Positions 19,980-30,749 of a stretch of 64,000 bases of DNA are shown piece after piece; position 1 is the stretch's first letter, and each line of letters opens with the position of its first letter. Made by a program: the position numbers and the translations under genes. The notes beneath the pieces are model-generated. The model worked only from the letters and a program-made list of their open reading frames with translations. It made no database searches and was not told the origin of the DNA. Source of the stretch: Apricaphanius iberus (taxonomy: Eukaryota; Chordata; Actinopteri; Cyprinodontiformes; Aphaniidae); assembly GCA_028564705.1 (NCBI GenBank), contig JAPXFQ010002912.1:1977001-2041000 (forward strand), in the 5' to 3' direction.

Positions 19980-20240
19980 AATTTTGATCCCCCTGGGATT
20001 CGAACCTACTACCTCTTGCATTGTATTCCTGTTCCTGAACAGTTACACTACAACATCAGTTATACAGCATTGAGTTTTAGGCCATCTGATCTGTTGTCTC
20101 GTCTCCCAGTTCAGCTTTCAGCAAAGAAAAATTATTTGCTGCTCGCTCCTGGATTTGAACCCAGTACCTCTGGGATGCAAACCATCTTCCTTAACCACTA
20201 CGCCATCCGAACATACATACAACATTGAGTTTTAGGCGAT
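19980..20240 (-). repeat. tRNA-derived SINE with two pol III heads (antisense)
   Basis: On the - strand, 20215 down to 20150 carries an A-box-like TGGCGTAGTGGTTAAGG and a perfect B box GGTTCAAATCC about 55 nt apart. A second head lies at 20055-19985 with B box GGTTCGAATCC. The segments between and after them (around CATTGAGTTTTAGGC and TTGTCTCSTCTCC) also repeat, so the unit of about 170 bp is duplicated in tandem. The acceptor stem does not pair, so this is not a functional tRNA gene. A T/A-rich tail lies at 19970-19985. Confidence 0.6.
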
Positions 20241-21653
20241 ATCTTCTGTTGTCTCCTCTCCATGTTCAGAGTGTTAAACAGCTGCGAATGAACCTTTCCC
20301 ATTCGAAAACTATAGCAGCTATCAGGAAAATTATTGGAGTGTTAGCGATATTTATCCTTTGTGTTCAATTATTTCAAAGCACAACTCTCTATCTTATTCA
20401 CAGATGAAATGGTACAGGCAGACAGGGGGACTGAGAAAGACAGAGACATGGTCAGAAAGACAAAGACAGATGGACTGACACATGGACTTGTTTGTAGTAC
20501 TTCTCTCTATAGTACTGCATAGCATAACCTGTGTTTAAGTGGGGTTTAATAGGCCTTCAATGTGTATATACTGTGGAATGAACTTTAGTGAACTCTGATC
20601 AAAGGTGCTCCGTTTCCCCAGCAACAAGTGTGAGTGAAAATTGCAGCAGGTGCAAACACTTAAGATGATTAAGAGCTTAGATTTAGACTTTTTCATAAAA
20701 AAGTGCGCCGAACAAATCGTTCCCATTCGAAAACCGTACAAGGTATCGGAAAAATTCTTGAAGTGTGAGCGAGATGTATCATTTCTCTTCGTTCATGCCA
20801 AAGCAGAAGTCTCTATCTTATTCACAGTCCGAGAGGGAGCGAGAGAAAAATGACTAAGAACATCTCTCTGGCTGAGATAATCCTGACCAGCCACAATGAT
20901 AAATTATAGGAGAAAAGCCCTAAAACTGGGTTCCACTTTGAGCGATCTAGAGCTCGCTGAGAGAAAACCGTGCGACATAGGGAAATTTTGAAATGATCCT
21001 GAGAATCACAAAGGGCGGCTCTATTTCATGACCGAAAATCATGTCACTAGTGCGAAATATGTGGCCGTGACGTCGAGTTAAATTTTGATGAGGACCTTCC
21101 AAAAGTTCATCACTCCACACTCTGCTTAACGAGCTGCTCCACTCTAAAAATGTCGATTTGGGGCAAACTTTGGGTCGAACAAAGTCAAATTGTGACAAAA
21201 CCGTAACAGCTATCGACATGCGGTCTTCAATGCTGAACACAGCACGGACGTGGCTACAATCTGGATTTCGAATGGTGTTGCTAAGTTATTGTATGGCTAC
21301 ACAGTAAATCTTCAAAAATAGTGGATTTTTCATGATTTTGGGCCGTTTTTCCATTCATTTCCAATGGGTGTTTTTGGGGGTGGTTCTTCGCTAATTACGT
21401 CGCCATGGTAACTCCAATCGCCAATAAAAGTAATAGCACACCTCACACGATCGAGCCGGTCGTTTTGATGTATATATTGTGGGGGTGCACGCTACAGTAC
21501 GACCCGCATTAACGGTGAAAGAATAAAGAGTCCGTTTAGAAGTGAATAGTAATAAGGGACTGCCCATGCAATTGCATGGAGGCAGTGCAATACATTGCTT
21601 TGCAATGGATTCGCACTGCCTCCATGCATTGCATTGGGCCGTCCCTTAATAAA
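20240..21653. repeat. Unclassified repeat-like block ending in an inverted repeat
   Basis: Non-coding, relatively GC-balanced sequence unlike the flanks. Related segments occur at about 20300-20400 and 20715-20830 (CCCATTCGAAAACTATAGCA versus CCCATTCGAAAACCGTACAA; both reach CTCTATCTTATTCACAG). A third CCGTAACAGCTATCG phrase lies near 21202. The block ends in the long inverted repeat 21554-21647. No protein frame; I cannot assign a family. Confidence 0.5.
21554..21647. repeat. 35-bp inverted repeat (stem-loop)
   Basis: The left arm 21554-21588 begins AAGGGACTGCCCATGCA and ends GCATGGAGGCAGTGC. The right arm 21613-21647 is its near-perfect reverse complement. The spacer contains a further ATTGC/GCAAT pairing. 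Confidence 0.85.
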
Positions 21654-21880
21654 TGATCTAAATCCTGGGGCTGGATCAGAAGGCATTTAAAACAGCCTTC
21701 CTATTCTCAACATCAAGCTTGTGGGACCAACACCGTTGACTTCACAACAACAGAAAAGTTGTTCTAGACAGAACAAATATTTACGTTATTTTATCTTATG
21801 CTTTTGTGCCCCACAACCATCACATGTTATGAATTATGGATGCATCAACCATAACATTCCTCACAGTTTCGTTTTAAATG

Positions 21881-22104
21881 GTAAATGGACTGAACTTATA
21901 TAGCGCTTTTCTAGTCATACAATGCTTTACATTGAAGCCACATTCACACATTCAAACTCACATTCATACCCTGACAGCCAACATGTGATAATGTTTTTTG
22001 GGGTTAAGTGCACAGGGGCACATCGACATGTGACCGGAGGAAGCTGGAATTGAACCTACAACCACTCAAATTGCGAGCCAACTCTACTCTACCACTGAGT
22101 CACC
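21881..22104 (-). repeat. tRNA-derived SINE, antisense, with 8-bp target duplication
   Basis: On the - strand the head has an A-box-like TGACTCAGTGGTAGAGT and a perfect B box GGTTCAATTCC. The tail reads AAAAGCGCTATATAAG and TCCATTTACC. Flanking TTTAAATG occurs at 21873-21880 and 22105-22112, consistent with target-site duplication. The same family occurs sense at 58577-58849. It lies directly upstream of the anks1b first-exon region. Confidence 0.75.
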
Positions 22105-22741
22105 TTTAAATGTACACCTGATTGGTTTGCGTGTTATTCGAGTTTGGATGTTTTACTTTGAAAGAGCCGACGGAAACAAGTGGTGTGATTTCGGGAAACT
22201 TGAACGCAGAGGCTGAGCCGACCCTGATAACCACCGGAGCAGTGAGGTTGGTTCGCCGGAGAGGGAGAGAGAGAGGGAGAGAAGGAGAGAGAGAGGGAGG
22301 AGGCTGCCTGCAGACGGAGTTTCATCTTCAGTCTGTTCCCAGCAGAAGCTCTAGAGGAGACGAGACAAGGAAGGAGTTTCAGTGTTTCCTTTTTTTCTTC
22401 TTTTTGGCCAGGGTTACTCTTCACTTTAAGGCGTGCTAAAGGGGGATTTGTTTCAGGTTTCCACGGGGAGGGGATCGGCGGATTGCGCACCGGGAGTCAA
22501 TCACAGCCGTGGATGTGAATCAGCTGAGGTTGCAGGGCACCAGGGGAGCCGTGCTCTGCAGCATCAATAACACCCACTTCCACGGAGCAGTGCTGCGCGC
22601 AACGAGAGGGAATCCTTTCTCAGATGCTTCCCCACAGCAAACATTGAGGAGAGGAGGGATTTTTTATTTTTTTATGGAAGATTTGAGGGATTTTCTTTGT
22701 TTCTTTTTATCACCCTGTGGTTGCAAACTTGAGAGTCCGGG
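22105..22741 (+). promoter_or_regulatory. anks1b: anks1b promoter / 5' UTR region
   Basis: A GC-richer, non-repetitive stretch between the SINE and the start codon. It includes a purine tract (22259-22303) and upstream ATGs: a seven-codon ORF from 22624, and an ORF from 22674 that overlaps the anks1b start in another frame and ends at 22811. I see no convincing TATA box, and the transcription start is not determined. Confidence 0.5.
22259..22303. repeat. (GA)n/(GGGA)n purine tract
   Basis: Almost pure GA/GGGA repeats over 45 bp, about 440 bp before the anks1b start codon. GAGA-type tracts are common in vertebrate promoters and 5' UTRs. Confidence 0.9.
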
Positions 22742-22872
22742 ATGGGGAAGGAGCAGGAGCTGTTGGAAGCCGCCCGCACCGGGAATGTCGCCTTGGTGGA
22801 GAAATTGTTGAGTGGGAAGAAGGGAATACTCGGGTCCGGTTCTGGCTCCATCCCTATTCCCAACCTATTGAG
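22742..22872 (+). CDS. anks1b: anks1b first coding exon (ankyrin/SAM/PTB scaffold)
   Basis: ATG in good context (G at -3, G at +4), 43 codons plus two bases, then donor AG|GTAAGC at 22873. It reads [20 protein letters not shown], then [20 protein letters not shown], then NLL. ANKS1A and ANKS1B both begin MGK(E/D)[10 protein letters not shown]; the following [11 protein letters not shown] is the ANKS1B version as I recall it, while ANKS1A has a different run and a long poly-Gly stretch. The residues form the start of the first ankyrin repeat. Known of the family: N-terminal ankyrin repeats, two SAM domains and a PTB domain; ANKS1B (AIDA-1) is a neuronal postsynaptic scaffold. The remaining exons lie beyond the window. 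Located 9.6 kb downstream of bltp3b on the same strand. Confidence 0.88.
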
Positions 22873-23119
22873 GTAAGCAGTATCCTTCATTTTGAGCTCT
22901 GGCGGGTCCTGGAAGTCTCATTGGGGCTGTAGGGGATTCCTGAGGGCTTTCCCTTCCTGCAAATTCAGACTATTTTTAATCTCCCTTTTAGTTCACTAGT
23001 GTACTATAATTAAGACATTTATCACTTATGACTGCAGAACAGACAGCATATCATGCATCAACATTAGTTGCTGCACGAGCTTCATTTGTTTGGATTCTAC
23101 CAAGAATGAGCTGAAGCCC

Positions 23120-23440
23120 CTTAGACCTCCTCACATTTAGTCAGGTTATCACCATGAAACTCAAAATTGATTTTATTCTGGAAAAATGAAGTTGTTTTCA
23201 GGCTCCCCTTACACTGATACCTCTTAAATAAAACGCAATGCAAGCAATTTAGAATTCCACCATCCACCTGGGTGTCATTTCTCACGAGGAGCACCCAATA
23301 GGTCTGTAGTAACTCTGGAGGAGCTGCAGAGATCAACAGCTCAAATGGAAGAATTTGGTGCCACGACAACTATTAACCATGCAATCCACAAATCCGGCCA
23401 TTGTACACATTTGTGAAGAAGAAAACCCTTAGAATTCCTG
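23120..23440 (+). mobile_element. Tc1 transposase relic, sense
   Basis: GTAACTCTGGAGGAGCTGCA, then GAGATCAACAGCTCAA, and ACAACTATTAACCATGCAAT are from the N-terminal DNA-binding part of a fish Tc1 transposase gene. The upstream CCACCTGGGTGTCATTTCTC belongs to the same element's 5' region, brought close by an internal deletion. Confidence 0.65.
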
Positions 23441-23636
23441 TTTTTCAGGCACATATGGGTTGTAAGGCTCACTTGAGAAATAACATCAAAATTAAACTAT
23501 TAGGCTAATATGCAAAACACACTGTTGGTCAAAATGTTGCACATTACATTAAGCATATGATATCACATGGTGGTGGCTGCCTACTCAATGTTCAAAATGA
23601 TGCAATACTTTTAGTTGGTGTGTGTTATAAAAAATC

Positions 23637-23800
23637 CTAGGGATGCAAAGATGCCACCTTTTTTCAAATTAATATGATACCGATACTTAGATCTGAGTAC
23701 TTGCTGATACAATTCATTGGAAGAAAAGTTTTAATTCTTCACTGCTTGTTACAACAAATAGTGAATTGGCTAAACAATTTTTTAAAAATAAAAATGACCA
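23637..23800. mobile_element. MITE copy A (related to 60136-60478)
   Basis: It shares with the distant copy: TAGGGATGCAA at one end, a GATACCGATACTTAGATC-type segment, ATTCATTGGAAGA, TTGTTACAACAAAT and AAAAATGACCAC, in the same order. The right end is not delimited here. Confidence 0.65.
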
Positions 23801-26800
23801 CTAAAGTTTAGTTTCCAGTGCTTTCACCGTTATGTGGGGAAACCACTGCACACCAAGAACAAACGAACAGGCTGTAGCTACCTTGAGATTCAGGGCTGTG
23901 ACAGCTTTAGCTTGCAGGGACATTCTTTGATGCTCAAATGATGAAAGCATTTAAAACTTTACGTCAAGTCTTTAACAGTTTCTCCATGCAGCAGGTGACA
24001 TATAATCCAAAGTTGCTCTGATTTGAATTTTCCATGACTCTATAGTTGCATTTTGTGGATTACTACATTGATCATCTGACAGGCTGGGAGTAAAAGCTTT
24101 TAACCACCCCATGTTAATGTCTCAGGACACAGGCAGTGGCTTTTAACAAAGTGGTTTGGTTCAAAATTGCACACTCATGGTGTGAAACTCTTGCAGCACT
24201 ACTTCTATTTTTGTTCTGAAGAAAGAGGATGTCCAGAGATGAGGAAATGCAAATAGATGCACAGGGGGGGACTGCAGGTTTCACCTTTTGCAAACTTTAA
24301 TTCGTTGTCATTGCACCGACAAAAAGACTAATAAATGCTTTAACTTGGCAGTGAAAAGATTGAGTGTGGTTTAAAGGGACCTACCCTTCCAGCGCCTTCG
24401 GCCTCTTGCCTCTTTGTGTTCATGCCGACGCTGACCCAGGTGATAATCAGATCAAAGTTGGGGCCGGTTGGGAGGAGTACCGCCTCGGGCTCTTCACCAC
24501 AGCTTCTCACGGTTTGGCCAAGTCACAGAAGAGTTGCTAACCTCATAAAGTGGGGTTTCTTGGCTTCCTGCTGGGCAAAACCTAAACCAAATAGCTGTAA
24601 AATAAGTTTTGTTTGCATTGGAAATCATTTGGAGGAGAATATTGAAATTCTACCAAATGCAGCAGCACTGAGAAGTACATCAGCACCTAGGGCTGTTTAG
24701 TGCAGTTCTTTCTTCATCTATTATAGGAAGTTCGTTAAACATTACAGGTTTTCTCTGTGGGCCGTGAATGTTCCACAGAAGTCTAGTGATGTGCTTTCAT
24801 GAGTCTGTTCCTCTTTTTCTACACAATAGTGTAAAGGTAATAAAAATGTAATGCTTGGCTCGAGGTTAGGAATCGCTGCTACCTCCATGGACGTAAATGG
24901 CAAACGTCACAAATACTATTTTTGGTAGCTCTGGCTGCTGGTGATTAGATAGTTTGTTTTGAAACTCAGTATTGTGTCAAATATTTCCAAAATATAAATT
25001 TGGATTTCTTCAACTTCTTCTTCAGCTCTGGTATTGTATCATAATTTTTCCAGTTAGACTAAGACCTAGTTGAAGATTGAAAGCTCAGTAGATGAGCTAG
25101 AAATCCCTTCTAATTTTCTAGTGCTGTGAGATCCTCTAGAGTAAGCTGGTTAGGTGGGTGAGAAGGGTTACCTCATTAGCTGTCGCACACATGAGTCATT
25201 CTTGGAGTTAGCAGGATGCAACAGATGAAAGGATGAAAAGTAAGACGAGTGGTTAACGCCCAGAGCCATATTTCACCATTGCTACTGCAGGGGGGATTGC
25301 TGATTGGCTTATAGCTCCAAGCAACACTGTTTCTTTGTAAAACCTCAAAGGTTTATAAGTGACATCCTTTGGGTCAGGTTATGTTCTTCTAAAAAAATTA
25401 TAGAATTGGGTACGATGACTACAGTAGATTATTTTTCTTTGTTTCTTGCATTTAAAAATATCCTAGTTTCATCCCAGCTTCCTTATCAAACCCAAACCAA
25501 ATTAGTTTTTTTCCATGTTCTCGGCATCTGTGTTTATGTATAAATTATTTTGCTTGTAATGCATTTTTGATGAATTATCGAGTTACATAATCAGAAAATG
25601 GCTCAAATATCAGTTATGATTTATTTTTTTCCTGAGAATTTGTTTTGAGCCCAGTTTTCACTGAGTCATTTTTACTCCAATGATCTGACTTTTTAATTAC
25701 TCAGAATAACCCCTGCTGGTGGTTAAATGCACATGATTTATCACAAATATATAAAAACACAAAGAAATCAGACTTTGGTATTAATCCAGTAAGACGTACA
25801 GTACTTGTGAAGTCAACATCGCTTAGCACGTTAACATGAACTCTTAACTTCAACCACAAAATCCACAGTAAAATAGTAAAATGACACAAAAATAAAAGAA
25901 ATGATACTGGAAGGAAATCAATAAAAAATTTAAATTCATAATTAAAAATAACTGGAGCTCAATCCCATTGCTCATTTTTCTCAGTCCGTCTTATATACAC
26001 AAAGATTTTGTTGCGACCAATCACCATTAAACCATGGAATAAGTAGAACGCTCTACCAGGACTGTTACTGATGCATTTCCAAATGTCAGATTCTTTCTGA
26101 ACGGCTGACCAGAAGCTAGATTTGCTTCATCGCTACTGTAAATGCTTGTTAATGTGCCTTCAACAGTGATGCATCATTAAGTCGGAATGTTCACGGGAAA
26201 ACGTTTCAGTGAAAACCTCAACATGTTTAATAGATGACTCATAGAAAGCACTGCATGTGTGACCAGCCATTTATTCCAAATATCTTTACTTTCATGATCT
26301 TCTTTATGAGCTTCATGGAGTATTAGTAACCTTGGAGATGGTAGTTTCATGCAGAAGTAGACGTTGACAATTTTATGAGCCTTATCAGACTCATCTCTTG
26401 GCCTTCAACACAGACTAATGTACAGTATTTTCCTGTTGTTATGGTGATCATTATGTGGTTACTTTAGTACTACCGTAAATCAATATAATTATTAAATTTC
26501 ACAATTTATTGGGCTATTACACTAAAGTGAAACTCTTATTTGATTATTTTGCCACTCTACATTTGCACATACCTTAATTTTGGAGAAATTAGTTTGCATG
26601 ATGTGTGTTAAATACTTTTACTTTATATGTAAAGGAAAATTAATATGTACTTAAACCCGATACGCTGTTCCTGTGCTGTTGCTTTAGCAGAAGTGTTAGA
26701 AAATACATGTATTTGAATACTTGTTTACAGAGTACTGGTTGACAAAAACTAAACCAAGATTTAAGTTAAGATTTAGGGTGTACAAGTAAGCTTGTGCATT

Positions 26801-27381
26801 AAAGTGCTGTGGATGCACTGAATGGGAGTTTTGGGAGGGGACTGGAATCAGAATATTCTTTACAGGTGCTCAGCAAATGCGGCTTTCATAACTCTTGTAA
26901 AAATTATTTATGAGATTTATCATTGCAAACTTACTAATTCATTCTACGCTAGCACACGCTTTTTGCTAATTCGTTGCTAATGTGTCACTGTAGTTTTGTT
27001 GGATATTGCCAGACTTACTCATTTATATCTCTGAAGTGTTTAAAAGCACTGAATAAGAAATATAAGGCGTTACTAAAAGAATATGAAGATATTTAAATAA
27101 TGATATAACAGTTCTATTTCTAGTTATATAAGCATTAACAACAATAGTTAACTACTGGCAATACCATTTAATTACATATCAGGTAGATTAACCTCAAAAT
27201 TTGAAGATGGATAAAAACATAGCATCCTTTAAAAACAAGAAAACAGATTTAGCACTCCTTACCAATTAATGTGGAAATTCAAGCTAAAGTAGTACTGACA
27301 TGTATCTTAATATGATACTAGCAGCCTGTGTAGAAATACTGAGTTATTTGTAATATCAGAAAGATGTTTAAAAGCAAGGTA
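23801..27381. other. anks1b intron 1, nothing identified
   Basis: AT-rich. Open frames such as 24416-24700 and 25304-25543 show no recognisable domain, and no transposon ends or RNA genes were seen. About 24375-24540 is locally GC-richer. Confidence 0.5.
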
Positions 27382-27384
27382 TAA

Positions 27385-27450
27385 CGGTGCATTCAGACTG
27401 CATACTTTGGGTTGTGTGACGCTCACAAAGTGCGCGGTCCGGACGCACCA
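27385..27450. mobile_element. 66-bp miniature Harbinger-like element
   Basis: Ends CGGTGCATTCAGACTGC and, reverse complemented, TGGTGCGTCCGGACCGC are inverted, flanked by TAA at 27382-27384 and 27451-27453. TAA/TTA duplications and G(G/C)TGC(G/A)TTCA-type ends are PIF/Harbinger traits. Confidence 0.55.
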
Positions 27451-27453
27451 TAA

Positions 27454-29879
27454 GGAAGCATGAGTTATCTCAAGCTACTAAAAAAATTGGATATTCCACC
27501 GAGGCTAAATACTTTTTAAAGTAGATTAGCCACAGAATTGTATGAGTTAAACCCAACATGATAAAAGGCATTAAAAATATTTTTTTGGGTCAATTTTTTT
27601 TTTCTGGACTACAAATGTACTACAGAAAAGCAGCTAATTCATGCTAAGTTAGCCCTATCTAAGCACAATCCATTGATTTACAAAAAAAGAAAGGAAAAAA
27701 AAGAGCTGTAATTCAAAGTAACGCTAATGAGCTTTATTCTGATTTTTATCATATAGGTACAATTGGTGGGTTTAAATTGTACACAGAGCTCCATCTAGTA
27801 AAATTTAGCCTTTACTTTAACTTTGGGTTAAAAGTCTTTAACCCAAAGTTGTAGTTTGATTATTACAAGAATTAATAATTACTATAAAAAATAAACTTTG
27901 GTACATTGGTACATCTTTGGCCTTGGCTGACTTTTTATCTTTAGAGTATTATACGTGGGTTTAATTGAATCAAGATCTTGGTATATGATTTATGCCTACA
28001 AAGTAATGGGTGGGTAACTCACACCCAGACCCATTCTAGTGATTAGACATGACACACCTCCTATTAGAGAGCTCCCTTAGGTGGGTCAACAGAGAGGTCG
28101 CAGCTGAGCAGTGTGTGTGCTGGGTAATATTTTAGGAAGGATCTGTGGAAATAAATACATAGTTTCCCATCCTATAAACCTCCAGGCCAATAACAGCATT
28201 CCTAAGTCACAAGGTTCACCGTTTTGCAAAAAGAATCACACAAGCTGGACAGCAACCTAGGCACATTATGTGTGTAAAAAAAATCAAACATGTGCGTATT
28301 AGGTAACGGGAAGTGATGCTCCTCGGCTGCAGATTTGTGGTGTGGGGCACAGTGGAAAATCAATACTGGGTGATCTCACTCTAGTTTAATGGGTCTTCTT
28401 TTTTGTAAATGAACTCTACTGTAAATGTAAGTGTGCAAGTGTGTCTTTGTGTTGGAGAGAAAACTAAATCCTAAAAACAATCATCTGTTGTGTGACAGTA
28501 GGGGAGTGTTACTGTATATTTATTTAATACATAATTTATCACCCTTTTGTTTTTTATGCTTTTTTTTTATATCCTTGAATACAGTGTGTTTACTAATTCG
28601 CTTAGGAAATAGTAAACATGTTATTGTCCCCCCCCCACCACCCCAAACTGAATTTCTGTTTACTTCCCTTTTTCTTTATATTTTTACTTTATGTACACCA
28701 GGCTAGTAATGAAATGAAGCTGCTGGCTTTCTCCTGCCTTTTGTAGTAGCATTAAAAGGAAATTAAAACCCGTTTGTGGCTTGGTTTTGATTGGTCCACA
28801 GCTGATCTGCTTATTCAGGTCAGTAAAGGCGCTGACACCAAGCCAGTAGATCAGCCTAGTGGTTCTCTGAATCAGCTAAAGGGACACTTTCACTGAAAAA
28901 GCAACAGTTGTAAGGACAGAATTATGGCATGTTGACTCATAAATACACATAAACACACTTCCTCTTTTAATGCATTGTGCATAAAGACTGATTCTGTCAG
29001 TGGGGATGAGGATGTGGTGAATGTGTTGTAGTGTAATGAGGATAAAAGCCTTTGCTGTACATCATGTACTGACTGTGATAGCGATGCAGAAAGAGTCTCC
29101 TGATTGGGCAGATGGTGTCTGATCCCTTCTCGGTTACATTCAGGGGGAAGCCCGTCCTGCTATGCTGGTGTGTTTACCTCCCTCCTTTATTATTTTTTTT
29201 GCCAAACAAACAGTCTTTAAGTGGAAGAGAGTGACTCCCAAAGGCCACAAAGATCCACGCACTTCTGAGTGGATGCTCCGTTTTAATTGCCATCCTCACA
29301 GACCTCCTCTTGAGTGTTTAATATTTGATTTATACCTCTGCTCTGTCACAGTAGGTGGGGGTCTATGAGTGTAGAGGTGTGACTGCTTTCATCGTGATCC
29401 AGGAAGGATAAGGTCCTTTTCCAATGTACTTGAGATCCAATCCAAAGGAAACCAAAAGCGCGATGACCCAAAACCCTGGCAGGTCAGCCGCTCCGTGTCT
29501 CTTTTTCTGAGCTGGAGTGTGTGACATAACCGCTGCCCTTGCGTAACCGCAGCGAGTATCAACGGCTTTGAGTGTTTTCAGAGGGGAGCGGTGAGGAGTG
29601 AAAGCTGATGTTGGAAATCTAGGAGCCACATGTGGTGCTGGGAATCCAAAGCGGGTCATAGGTTAACTTGAGGGGGCGCAGATAATTTGACGAGGTAATT
29701 TCAGGGCGACACAAACATCCTGAAGGCAGGGATATTAAGTATAGATTTTAACAATACAGAAAAACGGAAGTAATTAAATGTGTGAAGATTTCATCTATTT
29801 AAGCTTCAGATAGTTAGGTTGGTGCGACTGTTTAAGAGAATTTAGAATCAGTTATACCACTATATGAAAAATCTACAAG
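27454..29879. other. anks1b intron 1, nothing identified
   Basis: AT-rich with homopolymer runs (poly-C at about 28629). About 29050-29700 is GC-richer and free of visible repeats, but its open frames on both strands are not protein-like. Confidence 0.45.
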
Positions 29880-30300
29880 TGGAGGAAATTAGAAACGACT
29901 GCCAACCTGCCCAGGTCTGATTGCCCAAGAAAGCTCACCCTGAAAGCAGACCTCAAGATGCTAAAAGAAGTCTCTGAAAACCCTATGATTTCATCATGGG
30001 AGCCACAGCAGACTTCCTGAATATAAAAGAGCAAGATGTCTGTCATGGTTTGGGGATGCTTTGCTGAAGCTGGACCCGTTCAAATCGACATTTTAGAATC
30101 CACCATGAAGTCTACTACGTGTAAAATAAAATGGAACTGACAATGAGCCAAACAAGCCATGGGAGATCATGAAATCACAGGTAAAAGCAATTGCATAACT
30201 GAATGGGTAGTATGCAGAAAAGATATTCCATGATGAGTATCATGAGCTCATCATTCACTTCCAAAACTGAAGATATTTATGTCCTTGGCTTCTCCTTTTT
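29880..30300 (+). mobile_element. Tc1-like relic, sense
   Basis: GTCTGTCATGGTTTGGGGAT and GCTTTGCTGAAGCTGGACC encode the (M)VWGCFA motif seen around the second catalytic block of Tc1 enzymes. CAGACTTCCTGAATATAAAA and GAAATTAGAAACGACTG belong to the same degenerate copy. Confidence 0.55.
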
Positions 30301-30749
30301 CGTATTGTCCTTGTCAAAGTGATCACTAGTATCGTATATACTGGGTGATTCTCCACTTCAGGGATTCAGTTCTCGTCATCCTTCAGGAGTAAAGTGATAC
30401 TGTTTTTTAATTCATTCATTTGGCAATCAGCATGTTCTTTTCTTCAAATTTTCCATATGCTTTATACTTCTCTTGTATTAGATTTCCTGTCTTGTCTGAT
30501 CTAAGCTACTGAGCTCGATAAGTTTTAGAAGCCGCAACACACTTTTCAGATGTCTTCAATTTATCTTGCTTTGTGTCTGGTGAAAACAGTCGCGGCGGCT
30601 ATAATGACAGCTATTAGCAGTGTTATACACTTGGCAGATGTTATGCACCACTTACCCATCCGGTGGAAAGTAGGGGTGAGAATGAAGATGTAAAAACTCT
30701 AGGGCCTAGTCAAAGCTCAGTTCATATAAATTTTTGCTCAAAGGGCTTA

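Noticed and set aside
20150..20215. Possible functional tRNA gene on the - strand
   Set aside because: A and B boxes are good, but the acceptor stem does not pair and the unit is duplicated with SINE-like linkers.
22122..22932. Open frames of 70-118 codons around the anks1b start on both strands
   Set aside because: Shadows of the 5' UTR and first exon. The recognisable ankyrin sequence is in the frame starting at 22742, which is short because of the splice donor.
24416..24700. 94-codon open frame in anks1b intron 1
   Set aside because: No recognisable domain, no splice context in phase with anks1b and no neighbouring exons.
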